DNA from: Oscillospiraceae bacterium
Lineage (GTDB): Bacteria; Bacillota; Clostridia; Oscillospirales; Acutalibacteraceae
Length of the DNA: 51,835 nt
Assembly: GCA_031270605.1 (NCBI GenBank)
Contig: JAISXG010000009.1
Span: 1-51,835 of the forward strand
Direction: 5' to 3'
Every line of letters begins with the position of its first letter. Within the stretch, counting starts at the first letter, position 1. Positions 1 through 9,043 of this stretch are shown one piece after another. Both the position numbers and the translations under genes were made by a program. A model generated the notes under the pieces. The model ran no database searches, was not told the origin of the DNA, and worked only from the letters and a program-made list of their open reading frames with translations.

Positions 1-2
1 AT

Positions 3-146
3 ATCAGCATCGACGGCCTCAAACGCGCCTGTGAAAACAGCGCCTGCTCGTTCTGCACAAAATGCTTCACGGGCAACACAAGCACCCAGCGCAAGGATGA
101 TTTTGAGGAATCCATGGAGTTTTTCGAAAGCGAGGAAACCGCATGA
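3..146 (+). CDS. C-terminal end of a PurF-like amidophosphoribosyltransferase (partial)
   Basis: An open frame enters from before the window and ends in TGA, giving 47 residues. The stretch SIDGLKRACENS followed by CTKCFTGN resembles the C-terminal end of amidophosphoribosyltransferases (PurF), where a Cys-x-x-Cys-Phe-Thr-Gly segment occurs near the end. The family usually has KYP after CFTG; here it is NTST, so a PurF paralogue is possible. The stop codon overlaps the dapF start (ATGA), which suggests translational coupling. Only the tail is visible, so the family call is tentative. Confidence 0.4.
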   Translation: MSIDGLKRACENSACSFCTKCFTGNTSTQRKDDFEESMEFFESEETA

Positions 147-982
147 AGCTTACATTCACAAAGATGCACGGCTGCGGCAACGACTATGTCTATGTCAACT
201 GCTTTGTTTATCAAATTGATGATCCGGAGTCGCTCGCCATTCGCCTTTCTGACAGGCATTTCGGCGTCGGCGGCGACGGCTTGGTGCTCATTTGCAAAAG
301 CGAGGCTGCAGACGCGAGAATGCGCATGTTCAATCTTGACGGCAGCGAGGGCAACATGTGCGGCAACGCCATTCGCTGTGTGGCAAAATATCTTTATGAC
401 AACAAAATGGTCACAAAAGATGTGATCACAATTGAAACGCGCAGCGGCGTCAAAACCCTGCGGCTTTCTGTTGAAAACGGTCTGGTCGCTTCTGTCCGCG
501 TTGACATGGGCGCGCCTGTTTTGCGGCCAGAGAACATCCCTGTGAAGCTGCCCGGCGACAAAATCGTGGCGGCGCCCGTAACGGTTGCGGGCAAAGACTA
601 TCAAATCACCTGTGTTTCCATGGGCAATCCCCACGCGGTGGTGTTCTGCAACGATGTTGCGGGCCTGAACCTTTGTGAAATCGGCCCGCTGTTCGAGCAT
701 CACAAGCTGTTCCCTGAGCGTGTCAACACCGAATTTGTGAAGGTGCTTGACAAAAACACCCTTGAAATGCGCGTTTGGGAGCGCGGCAGCGGCGAAACCC
801 TTGCCTGCGGCACGGGCGCGTGCGCCACGGTGGTTGCGGCCACGCTCAACGGCTTTTGCAAGCGGGGCGAGGATGTGCGCGTAAAGCTCATCGGCGGTGA
901 GCTTGTGATTCGTTACACCGATGAAACCGTTTTCATGACGGGTCCCTGCGAAAGTGTGTTTGAAGGCACAATAACGGTTTGA
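143..982 (+). CDS. dapF: Diaminopimelate epimerase
   Basis: This cytoplasmic, cofactor-independent enzyme interconverts LL- and meso-diaminopimelate for lysine and peptidoglycan synthesis. The 279 residues match the usual family length. Both catalytic cysteines are present in their conserved settings: Cys73 in SEGNMCGNAIRC and Cys222 in GSGETLACGTGAC. The N-terminal MHGCGNDYVYVN signature is also intact. The ATG overlaps the preceding stop codon. A dapL gene lies 2 kb downstream, so two steps of the aminotransferase variant of the lysine pathway are close together, separated by pyrG. Confidence 0.97.
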   Translation: MKLTFTKMHGCGNDYVYVNCFVYQIDDPESLAIRLSDRHFGVGGDGLVLICKSEAADARMRMFNLDGSEGNMCGNAIRCVAKYLYDNKMVTKDVITIETRSGVKTLRLSVENGLVASVRVDMGAPVLRPENIPVKLPGDKIVAAPVTVAGKDYQITCVSMGNPHAVVFCNDVAGLNLCEIGPLFEHHKLFPERVNTEFVKVLDKNTLEMRVWERGSGETLACGTGACATVVAATLNGFCKRGEDVRVKLIGGELVIRYTDETVFMTGPCESVFEGTITV

Positions 983-1001
983 TCTTTATTTTGTAAAGTA
1001 T

Positions 1002-1021
1002 ACTGCATCGCGTGCAGTTTT
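1002..1021 (+). terminator. Weak hairpin after dapF
   Basis: ACTGCA and TGCAGT form a 6-bp stem with a 5-nt loop, followed by TTTT. It lies 20 nt past the dapF stop and could be a weak intrinsic terminator. The short stem makes it uncertain. Confidence 0.3.
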
Positions 1022-1110
1022 CATACGGCGCCGCTCAAAGTGCGTGCAAACAAAGAGCCGTTTGCGCGTCCACGACGCTACATTCCATTTAAGATTTTTG
1101 GAGGGAGTTT

Positions 1111-2715
1111 ATGACTACTAAGTTTATTTTTGTGACGGGCGGCGTTGTTTCAGGCTTGGGAAAGGGCATTACGGCGGCGAGCCTCGGGCGGCTGCTCAAG
1201 CAGCGCGGGTTAAAAGTTGCGGCGCAAAAGCTTGACCCTTATATGAACGTTGACCCGGGCACCATGAGCCCGTTTCAGCACGGTGAGGTGTTTGTGACTG
1301 ACGACGGCGCCGAAACGGACCTTGATCTTGGCCATTATGAGCGCTTTATAGATGAAGACCTGACAAAATTCTCAAACCTTACATCCGGTAAAGTTTATTG
1401 GAATGTGCTCAACCGTGAGCGCAGCGGCGGATATCTCGGCGAAACGGTGCAGGTGATTCCCCACATCACGGGCGAAATCATCGGTTTCATTTACCGCAGC
1501 GCGGAGAAAAGTCAGGCGGACGTGCTCATCACAGAAATCGGCGGCACAACGGGCGACATTGAGAGTCAGCCGTTTCTTGAGGCGATCCGCCAAATCTCCC
1601 TTGAAAAAGGCGCGGAGAATTGCCTGTTCATCCATGTGACCCTTGTGCCGTTTTTGAGAGGCTCAAACGAACACAAATCAAAGCCCACCCAGCACTCTGT
1701 GAAAGAGCTGCGATCCATGGGTATTTCACCGAATATTATCATTGCCCGCGCGGACGAGCCCCTGGACGAGGGCATCAAAGCAAAAATCTCCCTGTTTTGC
1801 AATGTAAAGCGCGACTGCGTGATTGAAAACCTTACCCTCCCCTGCCTTTATGAAGCGCCGCTGATGCTGCACGAAAACGGGCTGGACGCGGTTGTTTGCC
1901 GCGAGCTTTCACTGAAAACCCCCGAGCCTGACCTTGCCGAGTGGCGCGCCATGACAGAAAAAATTTCTCATGTGAACAAAACAACAACCATCGCCATTGT
2001 GGGCAAATATGTCAGGCTGCACGACGCGTATCTGTCAATTATTGAGAGCCTGCACCACGCGGGCTTTGAAACCGGTTCGGATGTGCGCATTCAATGGGTG
2101 GACAGCGAGGATGTCACGGAAGACACAGCCCCCGAACTGCTTGCGGGCATTGACGGCATGATCGTGCCCGGCGGTTTTGGCGACCGCGGGATTCAGGGCA
2201 AGATCATAGCCTGCAAATACGCGCGTGAGAAGGACATCCCCTATCTTGGCATCTGCCTTGGCATGCAGATTGCCGTGATTGAATTCGCCCGCCATGTCTG
2301 CGGCCTTACGGACGCGCATTCGGCCGAATTCAACCCCCACTCCCCCCACCGCGTGATTGATTTGATGGAGGAACAGCTTGCCGTTGTCAACAAGGGCGGC
2401 ACGATGCGCCTTGGAGCCTACCCCTGCAAAATCAAAGAGGGTACCACCATGCACCGTCTTTATGGCCGCGATCAAATCAGCGAGCGTCACCGCCACCGCT
2501 TTGAATATAATAATACATACAGAGAAATCCTCAGCAATAACGGTATGCTCATTTGCGGCACATCCCCCGACGAAAAGCTGGTTGAGGCCGTGGAGCTGCC
2601 GTCAAACCGCTTTTTTGTGGGCGTACAATACCACCCCGAATTCAAAAGCAGGCCCAACAAGCCCCACCCGCTGTTTTTGGGCCTTGTGAAGGCGGCGCTT
2701 GAGGGCAAAGAATAA
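1111..2715 (+). CDS. pyrG: CTP synthase
   Basis: Converts UTP to CTP using ATP and glutamine-derived ammonia. The 534 residues show the full two-domain layout. The N-terminal synthetase domain carries [11 protein letters not shown] near residue 10. The C-terminal class I glutamine amidotransferase domain has the nucleophile Cys382 in GICLGMQ and the His508/Glu510 pair in QYHPEF. The start is set by GGAGGGAG just upstream. The 128-bp leader has a small inverted repeat (GCAAAC with GTTTGC near 1046-1068), but I do not see the G-rich initial-transcribed region linked to CTP-dependent attenuation in Bacillus. Confidence 0.97.
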   Translation: MTTKFIFVTGGVVSGLGKGITAASLGRLLKQRGLKVAAQKLDPYMNVDPGTMSPFQHGEVFVTDDGAETDLDLGHYERFIDEDLTKFSNLTSGKVYWNVLNRERSGGYLGETVQVIPHITGEIIGFIYRSAEKSQADVLITEIGGTTGDIESQPFLEAIRQISLEKGAENCLFIHVTLVPFLRGSNEHKSKPTQHSVKELRSMGISPNIIIARADEPLDEGIKAKISLFCNVKRDCVIENLTLPCLYEAPLMLHENGLDAVVCRELSLKTPEPDLAEWRAMTEKISHVNKTTTIAIVGKYVRLHDAYLSIIESLHHAGFETGSDVRIQWVDSEDVTEDTAPELLAGIDGMIVPGGFGDRGIQGKIIACKYAREKDIPYLGICLGMQIAVIEFARHVCGLTDAHSAEFNPHSPHRVIDLMEEQLAVVNKGGTMRLGAYPCKIKEGTTMHRLYGRDQISERHRHRFEYNNTYREILSNNGMLICGTSPDEKLVEAVELPSNRFFVGVQYHPEFKSRPNKPHPLFLGLVKAALEGKE

Positions 2716-3097
2716 TCTTTGCTTTTGGCGGTTGCATATTTTATCATAACCGGCAAATTTCTGCTTTGCAGAGAATAGAATGAACCATGACATTGCCGGA
2801 TAGAAAAGTATCTTTTATAGTCAAACCAATTGAAAACCAATGCGTCTTTGCGGCCCTTTTTCCGCCTGTTGTCGTTAGGCTCCTTTTCATACGCAAGTAT
2901 GCTTTCGTCCCCTGCCTAAACAGCCGAAAAAACTCCTCCCAAATACCACATCGCTTTTCAAGTGGTTTGACTATAACATAGAGTTTTATTCTTTTTCTCT
3001 ATAAATTTCGGCAAAAAATATTGCCGCGTAATACCCGATCAACCCCTTCCGCACAGCGTGCATAGCACACACTTTACAGAAAGGAAAAAATAGTAAC
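2716..3097. other. Intergenic gap between pyrG and dapL
   Basis: 382 bp without a convincing gene. Its main feature is the inverted-repeat element at 2815-2976. The remainder is AT-rich dapL leader; no clear terminator for pyrG is seen. Confidence 0.6.
2815..2976. repeat. MITE-like element with 22-bp terminal inverted repeats
   Basis: Left arm 2815-2836 (core ATAGTCAAACCA) and right arm 2955-2976 (core TGGTTTGACTAT) are inverted copies with one mismatch over about 22 bp, enclosing about 118 bp without a plausible gene. The arrangement fits a small non-autonomous or palindromic intergenic repeat. Other copies would be outside the window. Confidence 0.55.
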
Positions 3098-4279
3098 ATG
3101 AACATCAACCAAAATTATCTCAACCTGAAAGACAGTTATCTGTTTTTTACCATCGCAAAAAAAGTGCAGGAATATCAAGCGGCACATCCCGAAGATGAGG
3201 TCATCCGTTTGGGCATCGGCGATGTGACGCTTCCCCTTGTTCCCGCCGTGACAGGCGCCATGAGCAAAGCCGTTGCGGAAATGGACGACGCCGCCACCTT
3301 CAAAGGCTATGACGAGTATCAGGGATATGACTTTTTAAAACAAGCGGTCTGCGGCTATTATGCGAAAAAAGGCGTAAGGCTCGGCATTGATGAGGTTTTC
3401 ATCAGTGACGGCGCAAAGAGTGACCTGGGCAATATTCTCGATATTTTCAGCACAGACAACACCGTGCTGATTCCCGACCCCGTTTACCCCGTTTATGTTG
3501 ACACCAACATCATGGCGGGCAGAACGATAAAATTTTTGAACGGAACCGATGGGAACAGCTTTTTGCCACTGCCGGAAGCGGATACCGCGGGGGACATTGT
3601 GTATCTCTGTTCGCCCAACAATCCCACCGGCGCGGTGTACTCCAAAGAGCAACTGCAGCTTTGGGTGAACTGGGCAAAAGAAAATGATGCCGTTCTTCTG
3701 GTTGACAGCGCTTATGAGATTTTTATCAAAGACCCTTCTCTGCCCACAAGCATTTATCAAATTGAAGGCGCGAAGGAATGCGCCATTGAATTCTGCTCGC
3801 TGTCGAAAACCGCGGGCTTCACAGGCACACGCTGCGGCTACACGGTTGTACCGCAGGCTCTCATTAGAAACGACACGCCCCTTAACAAGCTCTGGCGGCG
3901 GCGGCAGAGCACAAAATTCAACGGCGTGCCATACATCGTGCAGCGGGGCGCGGAGGCCGTGTTCACCGAAACCGGCTTTGCGCAAATCAAAGAAAGTATT
4001 GACTACTACCTTGAAAACGCCCGTATGATTGCCGCAACGCTCACATCGCTTGGCATCCCCTTTACCGGCGGCAGCAACTCGCCGTACATCTGGCTGCAAT
4101 GCCCGAACGGGCTTTCTTCATGGGAGTTCTTTGACTTTCTGTTGTCAAAATACAACATCGTCGGCACACCGGGCGCGGGCTTTGGGGAGAATGGAGAAGG
4201 CTTCTTCCGCTTAACCGCCTTCGGCAGCCGGGAAAATGTAATGAAAGCCATGGAGCGGCTGAAATCCATGAAGCCGTAA
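3098..4279 (+). CDS. dapL: LL-diaminopimelate aminotransferase
   Basis: A PLP-dependent fold-type I aminotransferase that makes LL-diaminopimelate directly from tetrahydrodipicolinate and glutamate, bypassing the succinyl or acetyl branch. The 393 residues fit DapL. Visible signatures are IRLGIGDVTLP near residue 36, KGYDEYQGYDFL near 69, SPNNPTGAVY near 172, and the PLP lysine Lys237 in CSLSKTAGFTGTRCGY. AGAAAGGAAAAAA precedes the ATG. With dapF upstream this supports the DapL lysine/peptidoglycan route, as in many Clostridia. A strong terminator follows. Confidence 0.93.
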   Translation: MNINQNYLNLKDSYLFFTIAKKVQEYQAAHPEDEVIRLGIGDVTLPLVPAVTGAMSKAVAEMDDAATFKGYDEYQGYDFLKQAVCGYYAKKGVRLGIDEVFISDGAKSDLGNILDIFSTDNTVLIPDPVYPVYVDTNIMAGRTIKFLNGTDGNSFLPLPEADTAGDIVYLCSPNNPTGAVYSKEQLQLWVNWAKENDAVLLVDSAYEIFIKDPSLPTSIYQIEGAKECAIEFCSLSKTAGFTGTRCGYTVVPQALIRNDTPLNKLWRRRQSTKFNGVPYIVQRGAEAVFTETGFAQIKESIDYYLENARMIAATLTSLGIPFTGGSNSPYIWLQCPNGLSSWEFFDFLLSKYNIVGTPGAGFGENGEGFFRLTAFGSRENVMKAMERLKSMKP

Positions 4280-4304
4280 CTTTTTCATAATTAAATAGCA
4301 AACA

Positions 4305-4349
4305 AAAACAGGCACAAGCCGCTTTCAGCGCGGTTTGTGCCTGTTTTTT
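4305..4349 (+). terminator. Intrinsic terminator of dapL
   Basis: AAACAGGCACAAGCCGC pairs with GCGGTTTGTGCCTGTTT (one G-U) across a short loop, and T residues follow. It lies 26 nt after the dapL stop. Confidence 0.85.
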
Positions 4350-4353
4350 AGAT

Positions 4354-4514
4354 TTATAGCCGATTATCTTAAAAAGTGGCCGCAAGATTGCGAGGATGTT
4401 TTCATTTTGCAAGGCGCGCGCCGTCGGCAGGCTTTCTCCTGTCAAGGCGGGCAACACAGCAAAACGGAAAACAGACCACAAGATTGGGATAGTTTTTAAG
4501 ATAATCGGCTATAA
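4354..4514. repeat. MITE-like element with perfect 22-bp inverted ends
   Basis: Left arm 4354-4375 (core TAGCCGATTATCTTAAAAA) and right arm 4493-4514 are exact reverse complements. Inside the left arm, CCGCAAGATTGCGAGG is imperfectly repeated as CCACAAGATTGGGATAG next to the right arm. The interior contains GCAAGGCGCGC and GGGCAACACAGC, motifs partly shared with the region near 18,540. No gene is present. This is probably a dispersed palindromic repeat family. Confidence 0.6.
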
Positions 4515-4577
4515 TTATAGTTTATATTCTTCTCCATGCTTTAAATTTATCAACTTATACAAATCGCAAAATACAGC

Positions 4578-4620
4578 TTGACAAATTTAATTAACACTAT
4601 TATAATGCTAACATAGTTAG
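4578..4620 (+). promoter_or_regulatory. MarR-gene promoter with autoregulatory operator
   Basis: TTGACA (4578-4583), a 17-nt spacer and TATAAT (4601-4606) form a consensus sigma-A promoter. CTAACATAGTTAG (4608-4620) is a perfect palindrome starting 1 nt after the -10 box and covering the expected transcription start. A dyad in this position is typical of MarR autorepression. It lies 25 nt before the regulator's start codon. Confidence 0.85.
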
Positions 4621-4644
4621 GTAATTTTTTTGGGAGGTGATGAA

Positions 4645-5118
4645 TTGGACTATAAAGCATTGGCCGCGGAATTTATGGAAAGTTTTTTTATTCTGAACCA
4701 TACAAGGCCGCAGAGAAGAATGCGGGAATGCATGCAGGGGGAAGCGTTTGTGATCCAGTTCCTTTCGCACGCGCAGCGGCCCGTGATTCCAAGCGAGATC
4801 AGCGCCACAATGGGCATCAGCTCCGCACGGATCGCCGCCGCGTTGGGCAGTCTTGAAAACAAAGGCCTGGTTACCCGAAGAATCAACCCGAGCGACCGCA
4901 GGAGGATTCTGGTGGAACTGACCGGGGAGGGTGAAGCGATGGCGAAAGAACACCATCAAATGGTTCTGGAACACATGACCAAAATGCTTTCCCTTTTGGA
5001 CGAAACAGACGCGACCGAATATGTGCGGCTCACCGGTAAGCTGGCCGAACGCATATCGGAATCCGGGGAGTTCACGATCTCAGGGCCGCCGCTCCCCAAA
5101 CAGCAGGAGACAACATGA
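4645..5118 (+). CDS. MarR-family transcriptional regulator
   Basis: A winged-helix dimeric repressor, probably ligand-responsive, in front of an exporter. A TTG start at 4645 is preferred because GGGAGGTG sits 5 nt upstream; this gives 157 residues. The winged helix spans about residues 45-100 (PSEISATMGISSARIAAALG as the HTH, then a wing with RRINPSDRRRILV), the classic MarR core including the DRR wing motif. It is the first gene of an operon with two ABC exporter halves, with 46 bp to the next gene. It most likely represses its own promoter and the exporter through the palindrome at 4608-4620. Confidence 0.9.
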   Translation: MDYKALAAEFMESFFILNHTRPQRRMRECMQGEAFVIQFLSHAQRPVIPSEISATMGISSARIAAALGSLENKGLVTRRINPSDRRRILVELTGEGEAMAKEHHQMVLEHMTKMLSLLDETDATEYVRLTGKLAERISESGEFTISGPPLPKQQETT

Positions 5119-5164
5119 TTCATGCGCTAAGTATGCAGCGCCGATATCCCAAGGAGGATTTTGA

Positions 5165-6925
5165 ATGTTAAAACTTTTTAAGCGCCTGAACGCAAGGGAA
5201 TGGGCAATGGCCGCCGTTTGCCTTGTGTTTATTGTTTTTCAGGTGCAGCTTGACCTAAAATTGCCGGAATTCATGTCGGAAATCACGCGGCTTACGCAAA
5301 CACCGGGAAGCGCCATGGCCGACGTCTGGCGCCAGGGGGGCTATATGATGCTGTGCGCTTTGACCAGCTTCGCCTGCACTGTGGTCGTGGGATTTTTCGC
5401 GGCCCGGGTTTCGGCCTCCTTTTCAAGAAGACTGCGCAGCCTTCTGTTCTCGAAAGTGGATTCCTTTTTTATGGAGGAGATCAGCCGTTTTTCCACCGCA
5501 AGCCTCATCACACGCTCCACAAACGACGTCACACAGGTGCAAATGGTGCTCAATATGGGCCTGCAGCTTGTGGTCAAAGCGCCGATCATGGCGGTTTGGG
5601 CGATCACAAAAATTGCGGGCAAAGGCCTTGAGTGGACAATGGCAACAGGCGTTGCGGTGCTGATTCTCATCACAATGATCGTTTCGCTTTTGATCTTTGT
5701 GATGCCCAAGTTTCAGAAAATGCAGTCGCTGACCGACAACCTCAACCGCGTCACAATGGAAAATCTCTCAGGCCTGCGGGTTGTGCGCGCCTATAACGCC
5801 GAGCATTATCAGGAGGCAAAATTTGAAGAAGCCAATAAAGAGCTGACAGACACGCAGCTGTTCACCAGCCGCGGCATGGCTGTAATTAATCCTGTTATGA
5901 ACATTTTAATGGGCGGCATTTCCCTTTCAGTTTACTGGATCGGCGCCTATTTGATCAACGCCGCGCAGGCGATGGAGAAGCTGCCGCTCTTCGCGAATAT
6001 GGTTGTCTTTTCTTCCTATGCCGTGCAGGTGATTATGTCCTTCATGATTCTTGCCATCATTTTTGTGCTGCTGCCCCGCGCTGCGGTTTCTGCAAAGCGC
6101 ATTCAGGAGGTGCTGAATACACTCCCAGGCATTCTCGACGGCAGCGTCATGCAGGGGATTCCCGCATGCGAGGGCGAGGTTACATTCCGCGGCGTCAGTT
6201 TCAAATACCCCGGCGCGGCCGATTATGTGCTGCAAGACGTCAGCTTTTCTGTAAATAAAGGCGAAACGGTGGCTTTCATCGGCTCAACCGGCAGCGGAAA
6301 AAGTACGCTGATCAACCTTGTGCCACGCTTTTTTGACGCAACAGAGGGTGAAATCCTTGTCAGCGGCGTGAATATAAAAGATTATACGCATGAAGCGCTT
6401 AACAACAAAATCGGATATGTTCCCCAGAAGGCGGTGCTCTTTAAAGGCTCTGTCGCCTCCAATGTAGCGTATGGCGATAACGGGCGGGACGCCCCGACAC
6501 AGGACGACATCCGCAGTGCGGTGCAGATTGCCCAGGGCGGGGACTTTGTGGAAAAAATGGAAAACCGGTACCACGCAGACATTGCCCAAGGCGGCACCAA
6601 TATTTCCGGCGGGCAAAAACAACGCCTTTCGATCGCCCGTGCCGTTTGCCGCAAGCCTGAAATCTATATCTTTGACGACAGCTTCTCGGCGCTTGACTAC
6701 AAAACAGACCGCCTTCTGCGCACCGCGCTGAAAAAAGAAACGGCGGGCGTCACAAGCATGATTGTGGCGCAGCGCATCGGCACGATTTTGGACGCAGACC
6801 AAATTATTGTTCTGGACGAAGGCCGCATCGTCGGCAAAGGCAAACACAAAGAGCTGCTGAAAAGCTGCGAAGTATATAAAGAAATTGCAATGTCTCAGTT
6901 AAGCGAGGAGGAATTGGCCGTATGA
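5165..6925 (+). CDS. ABC exporter half-transporter, degenerate-site subunit
   Basis: 586 residues: an N-terminal six-helix exporter membrane domain (about 15-310) and a C-terminal nucleotide-binding domain. Walker A is GSTGSGKST (373-381) and the signature is ISGGQ (480-484). Walker B ends in Asp504-Asp505 instead of Asp-Glu, and the switch His is Gln536 (VAQRIGTI). Loss of the catalytic Glu and His marks the degenerate partner of a heterodimeric exporter, as in BmrC/D, LmrC/D or TM287/288. The stop overlaps the next start (ATGA), so the partners are co-translated. AAGGAGG lies before the ATG. Substrate unknown; the MarR neighbour suggests drug or toxic-metabolite efflux. Confidence 0.93.
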   Translation: MLKLFKRLNAREWAMAAVCLVFIVFQVQLDLKLPEFMSEITRLTQTPGSAMADVWRQGGYMMLCALTSFACTVVVGFFAARVSASFSRRLRSLLFSKVDSFFMEEISRFSTASLITRSTNDVTQVQMVLNMGLQLVVKAPIMAVWAITKIAGKGLEWTMATGVAVLILITMIVSLLIFVMPKFQKMQSLTDNLNRVTMENLSGLRVVRAYNAEHYQEAKFEEANKELTDTQLFTSRGMAVINPVMNILMGGISLSVYWIGAYLINAAQAMEKLPLFANMVVFSSYAVQVIMSFMILAIIFVLLPRAAVSAKRIQEVLNTLPGILDGSVMQGIPACEGEVTFRGVSFKYPGAADYVLQDVSFSVNKGETVAFIGSTGSGKSTLINLVPRFFDATEGEILVSGVNIKDYTHEALNNKIGYVPQKAVLFKGSVASNVAYGDNGRDAPTQDDIRSAVQIAQGGDFVEKMENRYHADIAQGGTNISGGQKQRLSIARAVCRKPEIYIFDDSFSALDYKTDRLLRTALKKETAGVTSMIVAQRIGTILDADQIIVLDEGRIVGKGKHKELLKSCEVYKEIAMSQLSEEELAV

Positions 6926-8790
6926 GTGAAAAAAGACCAACGAGACCCGGCCCTGGGCCGGGGCCGATGATGGGGCCGGGACCCCGGGGCGGTATGATGG
7001 GCGCCATGGAAAAACCCAAAAGCTTTGGCGGCACAATGAAAAAGCTCCTTCGCTACTGCAAAAGGTATCTGCCCGTTATCATTATTGCGGTCGTCTCTGC
7101 CGGCGCCTCCTCCGTTTTCCATGTTCTCGCGCCGAACAACCTTAAAAATCTTGGCGGTGAAATTGAAAAGGGCCTTCCCGCGCTGATCAACGGTATTCCC
7201 GTCGTCAACAGCATTGACCTTGCCGCCGTGGCGCGCATCGCATGGTTCAGTGTGTTTCTGTTTTCCGCCTCCCTGCTGCTGAATTTACTGCAGAGCCAAA
7301 TCATGGCCACCATCACGCAAAAAACCTCAAAACGCCTGCGTACGGATATCTCACAAAAAATCAACCGCCTGCCCTTAAAATATTTTGACAAGATCAGTCA
7401 GGGCGATGTGCTCAGCCGTGTGACGAACGATGTGGACATCATCGGCCAGACGCTCAACCAAAGTATCGGCGCCCTTGTGAACTCTGTGACCATGTTTATC
7501 GGCTCCATGGTGATGATGTTTGTCAACAACTGGATTCTGGCGCTCACGGCAGTCTGTTCAAGCATGGCCGGTTTTTTCTTTATGACTCTGATTATGAAAA
7601 AATCCCAGAAACATTTCTCTGCGCAGCAAAACTCGCTGGGCGCCATCAACGGCCACATTGAAGAAATTTACACGGGCCACAATGTGGTCAAGGCATATAA
7701 CGGCAGCAGAAAAGAGAAAGAAACTTTTGAGAGCATCAACGACAAGCTTTATGTAAGCGCGTGGAAATCGCAGTTTTTGTCGGGGCTGATGATGCCCCTC
7801 ATGGGCTTTATCGGGAACTTCGGCTATGTGGCCGTCTGCGTAGTCGGCGCAACGCTCACAATAAACGGTGCAATCGATTTCAGCGTCATTATCGCTTTCA
7901 TGGTTTACATCCGCCTGTTCACCCAGCCGCTGTCACAGATTGCGCAGGCCTTCAACACCCTGCAAAGCACGGCGGCAGCCGGTGAGAGGGTGTTTGAATT
8001 TCTGGAAGAGAAAGAGCTGCAAAACGAAAGCCACAAGCAAACCCGCCTCGAAAAAATTACGGGCGAAGTGGAATTCCGGCATGTGAACTTTGGCTATGTG
8101 CCGGAAAAAACCGTCATCAACAATTTTTCAGCCAAAATCAAGGCGGGGCAAAAGGTGGCGATCGTGGGACCCACCGGAGCCGGCAAAACAACCATCGTGA
8201 ATCTGCTGATGCGATTTTATGAGCTGGGCGGCGGCGAAATTCTGCTTGACGGCGTGCCGATCAATCAGGTTCCACGTGAGAACGTGCACGAACAGTTCGG
8301 CATGGTGCTGCAGGACACATGGCTGTTTGAGGGCACGATTCGTGACAATATCATTTATGACAAACAGGGCGTGAGCGACGAGCAGGTTGTCGCCGCATGC
8401 AAAACGGTAGGACTGCACCACTTTATCAGGACCCTGCCGGATGGCTATAATACCGTGCTCAACGCGAAAGCAAGCCTTTCGGAGGGGCAAAAGCAGCTTG
8501 TCACCATTGCCCGCGCGATGATTCAAAACGCGCCGCTGCTGATTCTTGACGAGGCCACCAGTTCTGTCGACACAAGAACCGAGCGCATTGTGCAAAAGGC
8601 CATGGACCGGCTGACAGAGGGCAGAACCTCCTTTGTGATCGCGCACCGCCTTTCCACCATTAAAAACGCGGATCTGATCCTTGTGATGCGCGACGGCGAC
8701 ATTGTGGAAAACGGCACACATGAAGAACTGCTCGCGAACGAGGGCTTCTATGCCGAACTTTACAACAGCCAATTCGAGCATGTGGCATAA
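6922..8790 (+). CDS. ABC exporter half-transporter, catalytic subunit
   Basis: 622 residues. A Pro/Gly/Met-rich N-terminal tail (about 1-28) precedes the six-helix membrane domain and the nucleotide-binding domain. Walker A is GPTGAGKTT (416-424). Walker B is LILDEATSSVD with the catalytic Glu544, and the switch His574 is present. The signature is LSEGQ (519-523) rather than LSGGQ. This complements the partner: one composite site pairs the partner's canonical signature with this subunit's catalytic residues, and the other site is degenerate on both sides. The tail is encoded by very GC-rich DNA (6945-6995). A terminator follows at once. Confidence 0.93.
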   Translation: MSEKRPTRPGPGPGPMMGPGPRGGMMGAMEKPKSFGGTMKKLLRYCKRYLPVIIIAVVSAGASSVFHVLAPNNLKNLGGEIEKGLPALINGIPVVNSIDLAAVARIAWFSVFLFSASLLLNLLQSQIMATITQKTSKRLRTDISQKINRLPLKYFDKISQGDVLSRVTNDVDIIGQTLNQSIGALVNSVTMFIGSMVMMFVNNWILALTAVCSSMAGFFFMTLIMKKSQKHFSAQQNSLGAINGHIEEIYTGHNVVKAYNGSRKEKETFESINDKLYVSAWKSQFLSGLMMPLMGFIGNFGYVAVCVVGATLTINGAIDFSVIIAFMVYIRLFTQPLSQIAQAFNTLQSTAAAGERVFEFLEEKELQNESHKQTRLEKITGEVEFRHVNFGYVPEKTVINNFSAKIKAGQKVAIVGPTGAGKTTIVNLLMRFYELGGGEILLDGVPINQVPRENVHEQFGMVLQDTWLFEGTIRDNIIYDKQGVSDEQVVAACKTVGLHHFIRTLPDGYNTVLNAKASLSEGQKQLVTIARAMIQNAPLLILDEATSSVDTRTERIVQKAMDRLTEGRTSFVIAHRLSTIKNADLILVMRDGDIVENGTHEELLANEGFYAELYNSQFEHVA

Positions 8791-8804
8791 CATCCCATCA
8801 TTTG

Positions 8805-8835
8805 AAAAGCAGGCGGAAATCCCGCCTGCTTTTTT
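8805..8835 (+). terminator. Terminator of the MarR-ABC operon
   Basis: AAAAGCAGGCGG and CCGCCTGCTTTT form a perfect 12-bp stem with a 5-nt loop and run into a T tract 15 nt after the ABC stop codon. Confidence 0.9.
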
Positions 8836-8950
8836 GCGCGCCCGTCCTGAAAAATTGCTCCAACCGGGGCATGTTCAGAAATTGGCAATACACCCTGAAC
8901 TTTTGTGTAAATTATTGGCGCGAAAGTGCATATATTAAAAAGAGGTCAAA

Positions 8951-8993
8951 GGCGCCCTTGTTACATATACAAGGGCGCTTTGTCGCTTTTTTT
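8951..8993 (+). terminator. Terminator-like hairpin in the asnB leader
   Basis: GCGCCCTTG and CAAGGGCGC form a 9-bp stem, followed after a few bases by CTTTTTTT. It lies 50 nt upstream of asnB, so it may be an attenuator or a second terminator. No T-box consensus sequence is seen beside it. Confidence 0.6.
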
Positions 8994-9043
8994 AAGAGGA
9001 TAAAGGAAAACACTCCTCATAGACGAAAGGATGGTTATTCAGA

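Noticed and set aside
983-1110. CTP-sensing attenuator in the pyrG leader
   Set aside because: No suitable initial G run and no strong terminator next to the gene; only weak short hairpins.
3335-4099. Long minus-strand open frame opposite dapL, and similar long antisense frames opposite pyrG, the ABC genes and MuB
   Set aside because: They lie fully within well-identified genes, lack ribosome sites and show the composition of codon shadows.
8836-9043. T-box or other riboswitch controlling asnB
   Set aside because: No T-box consensus or specifier arrangement is visible, only a plain terminator-like hairpin.
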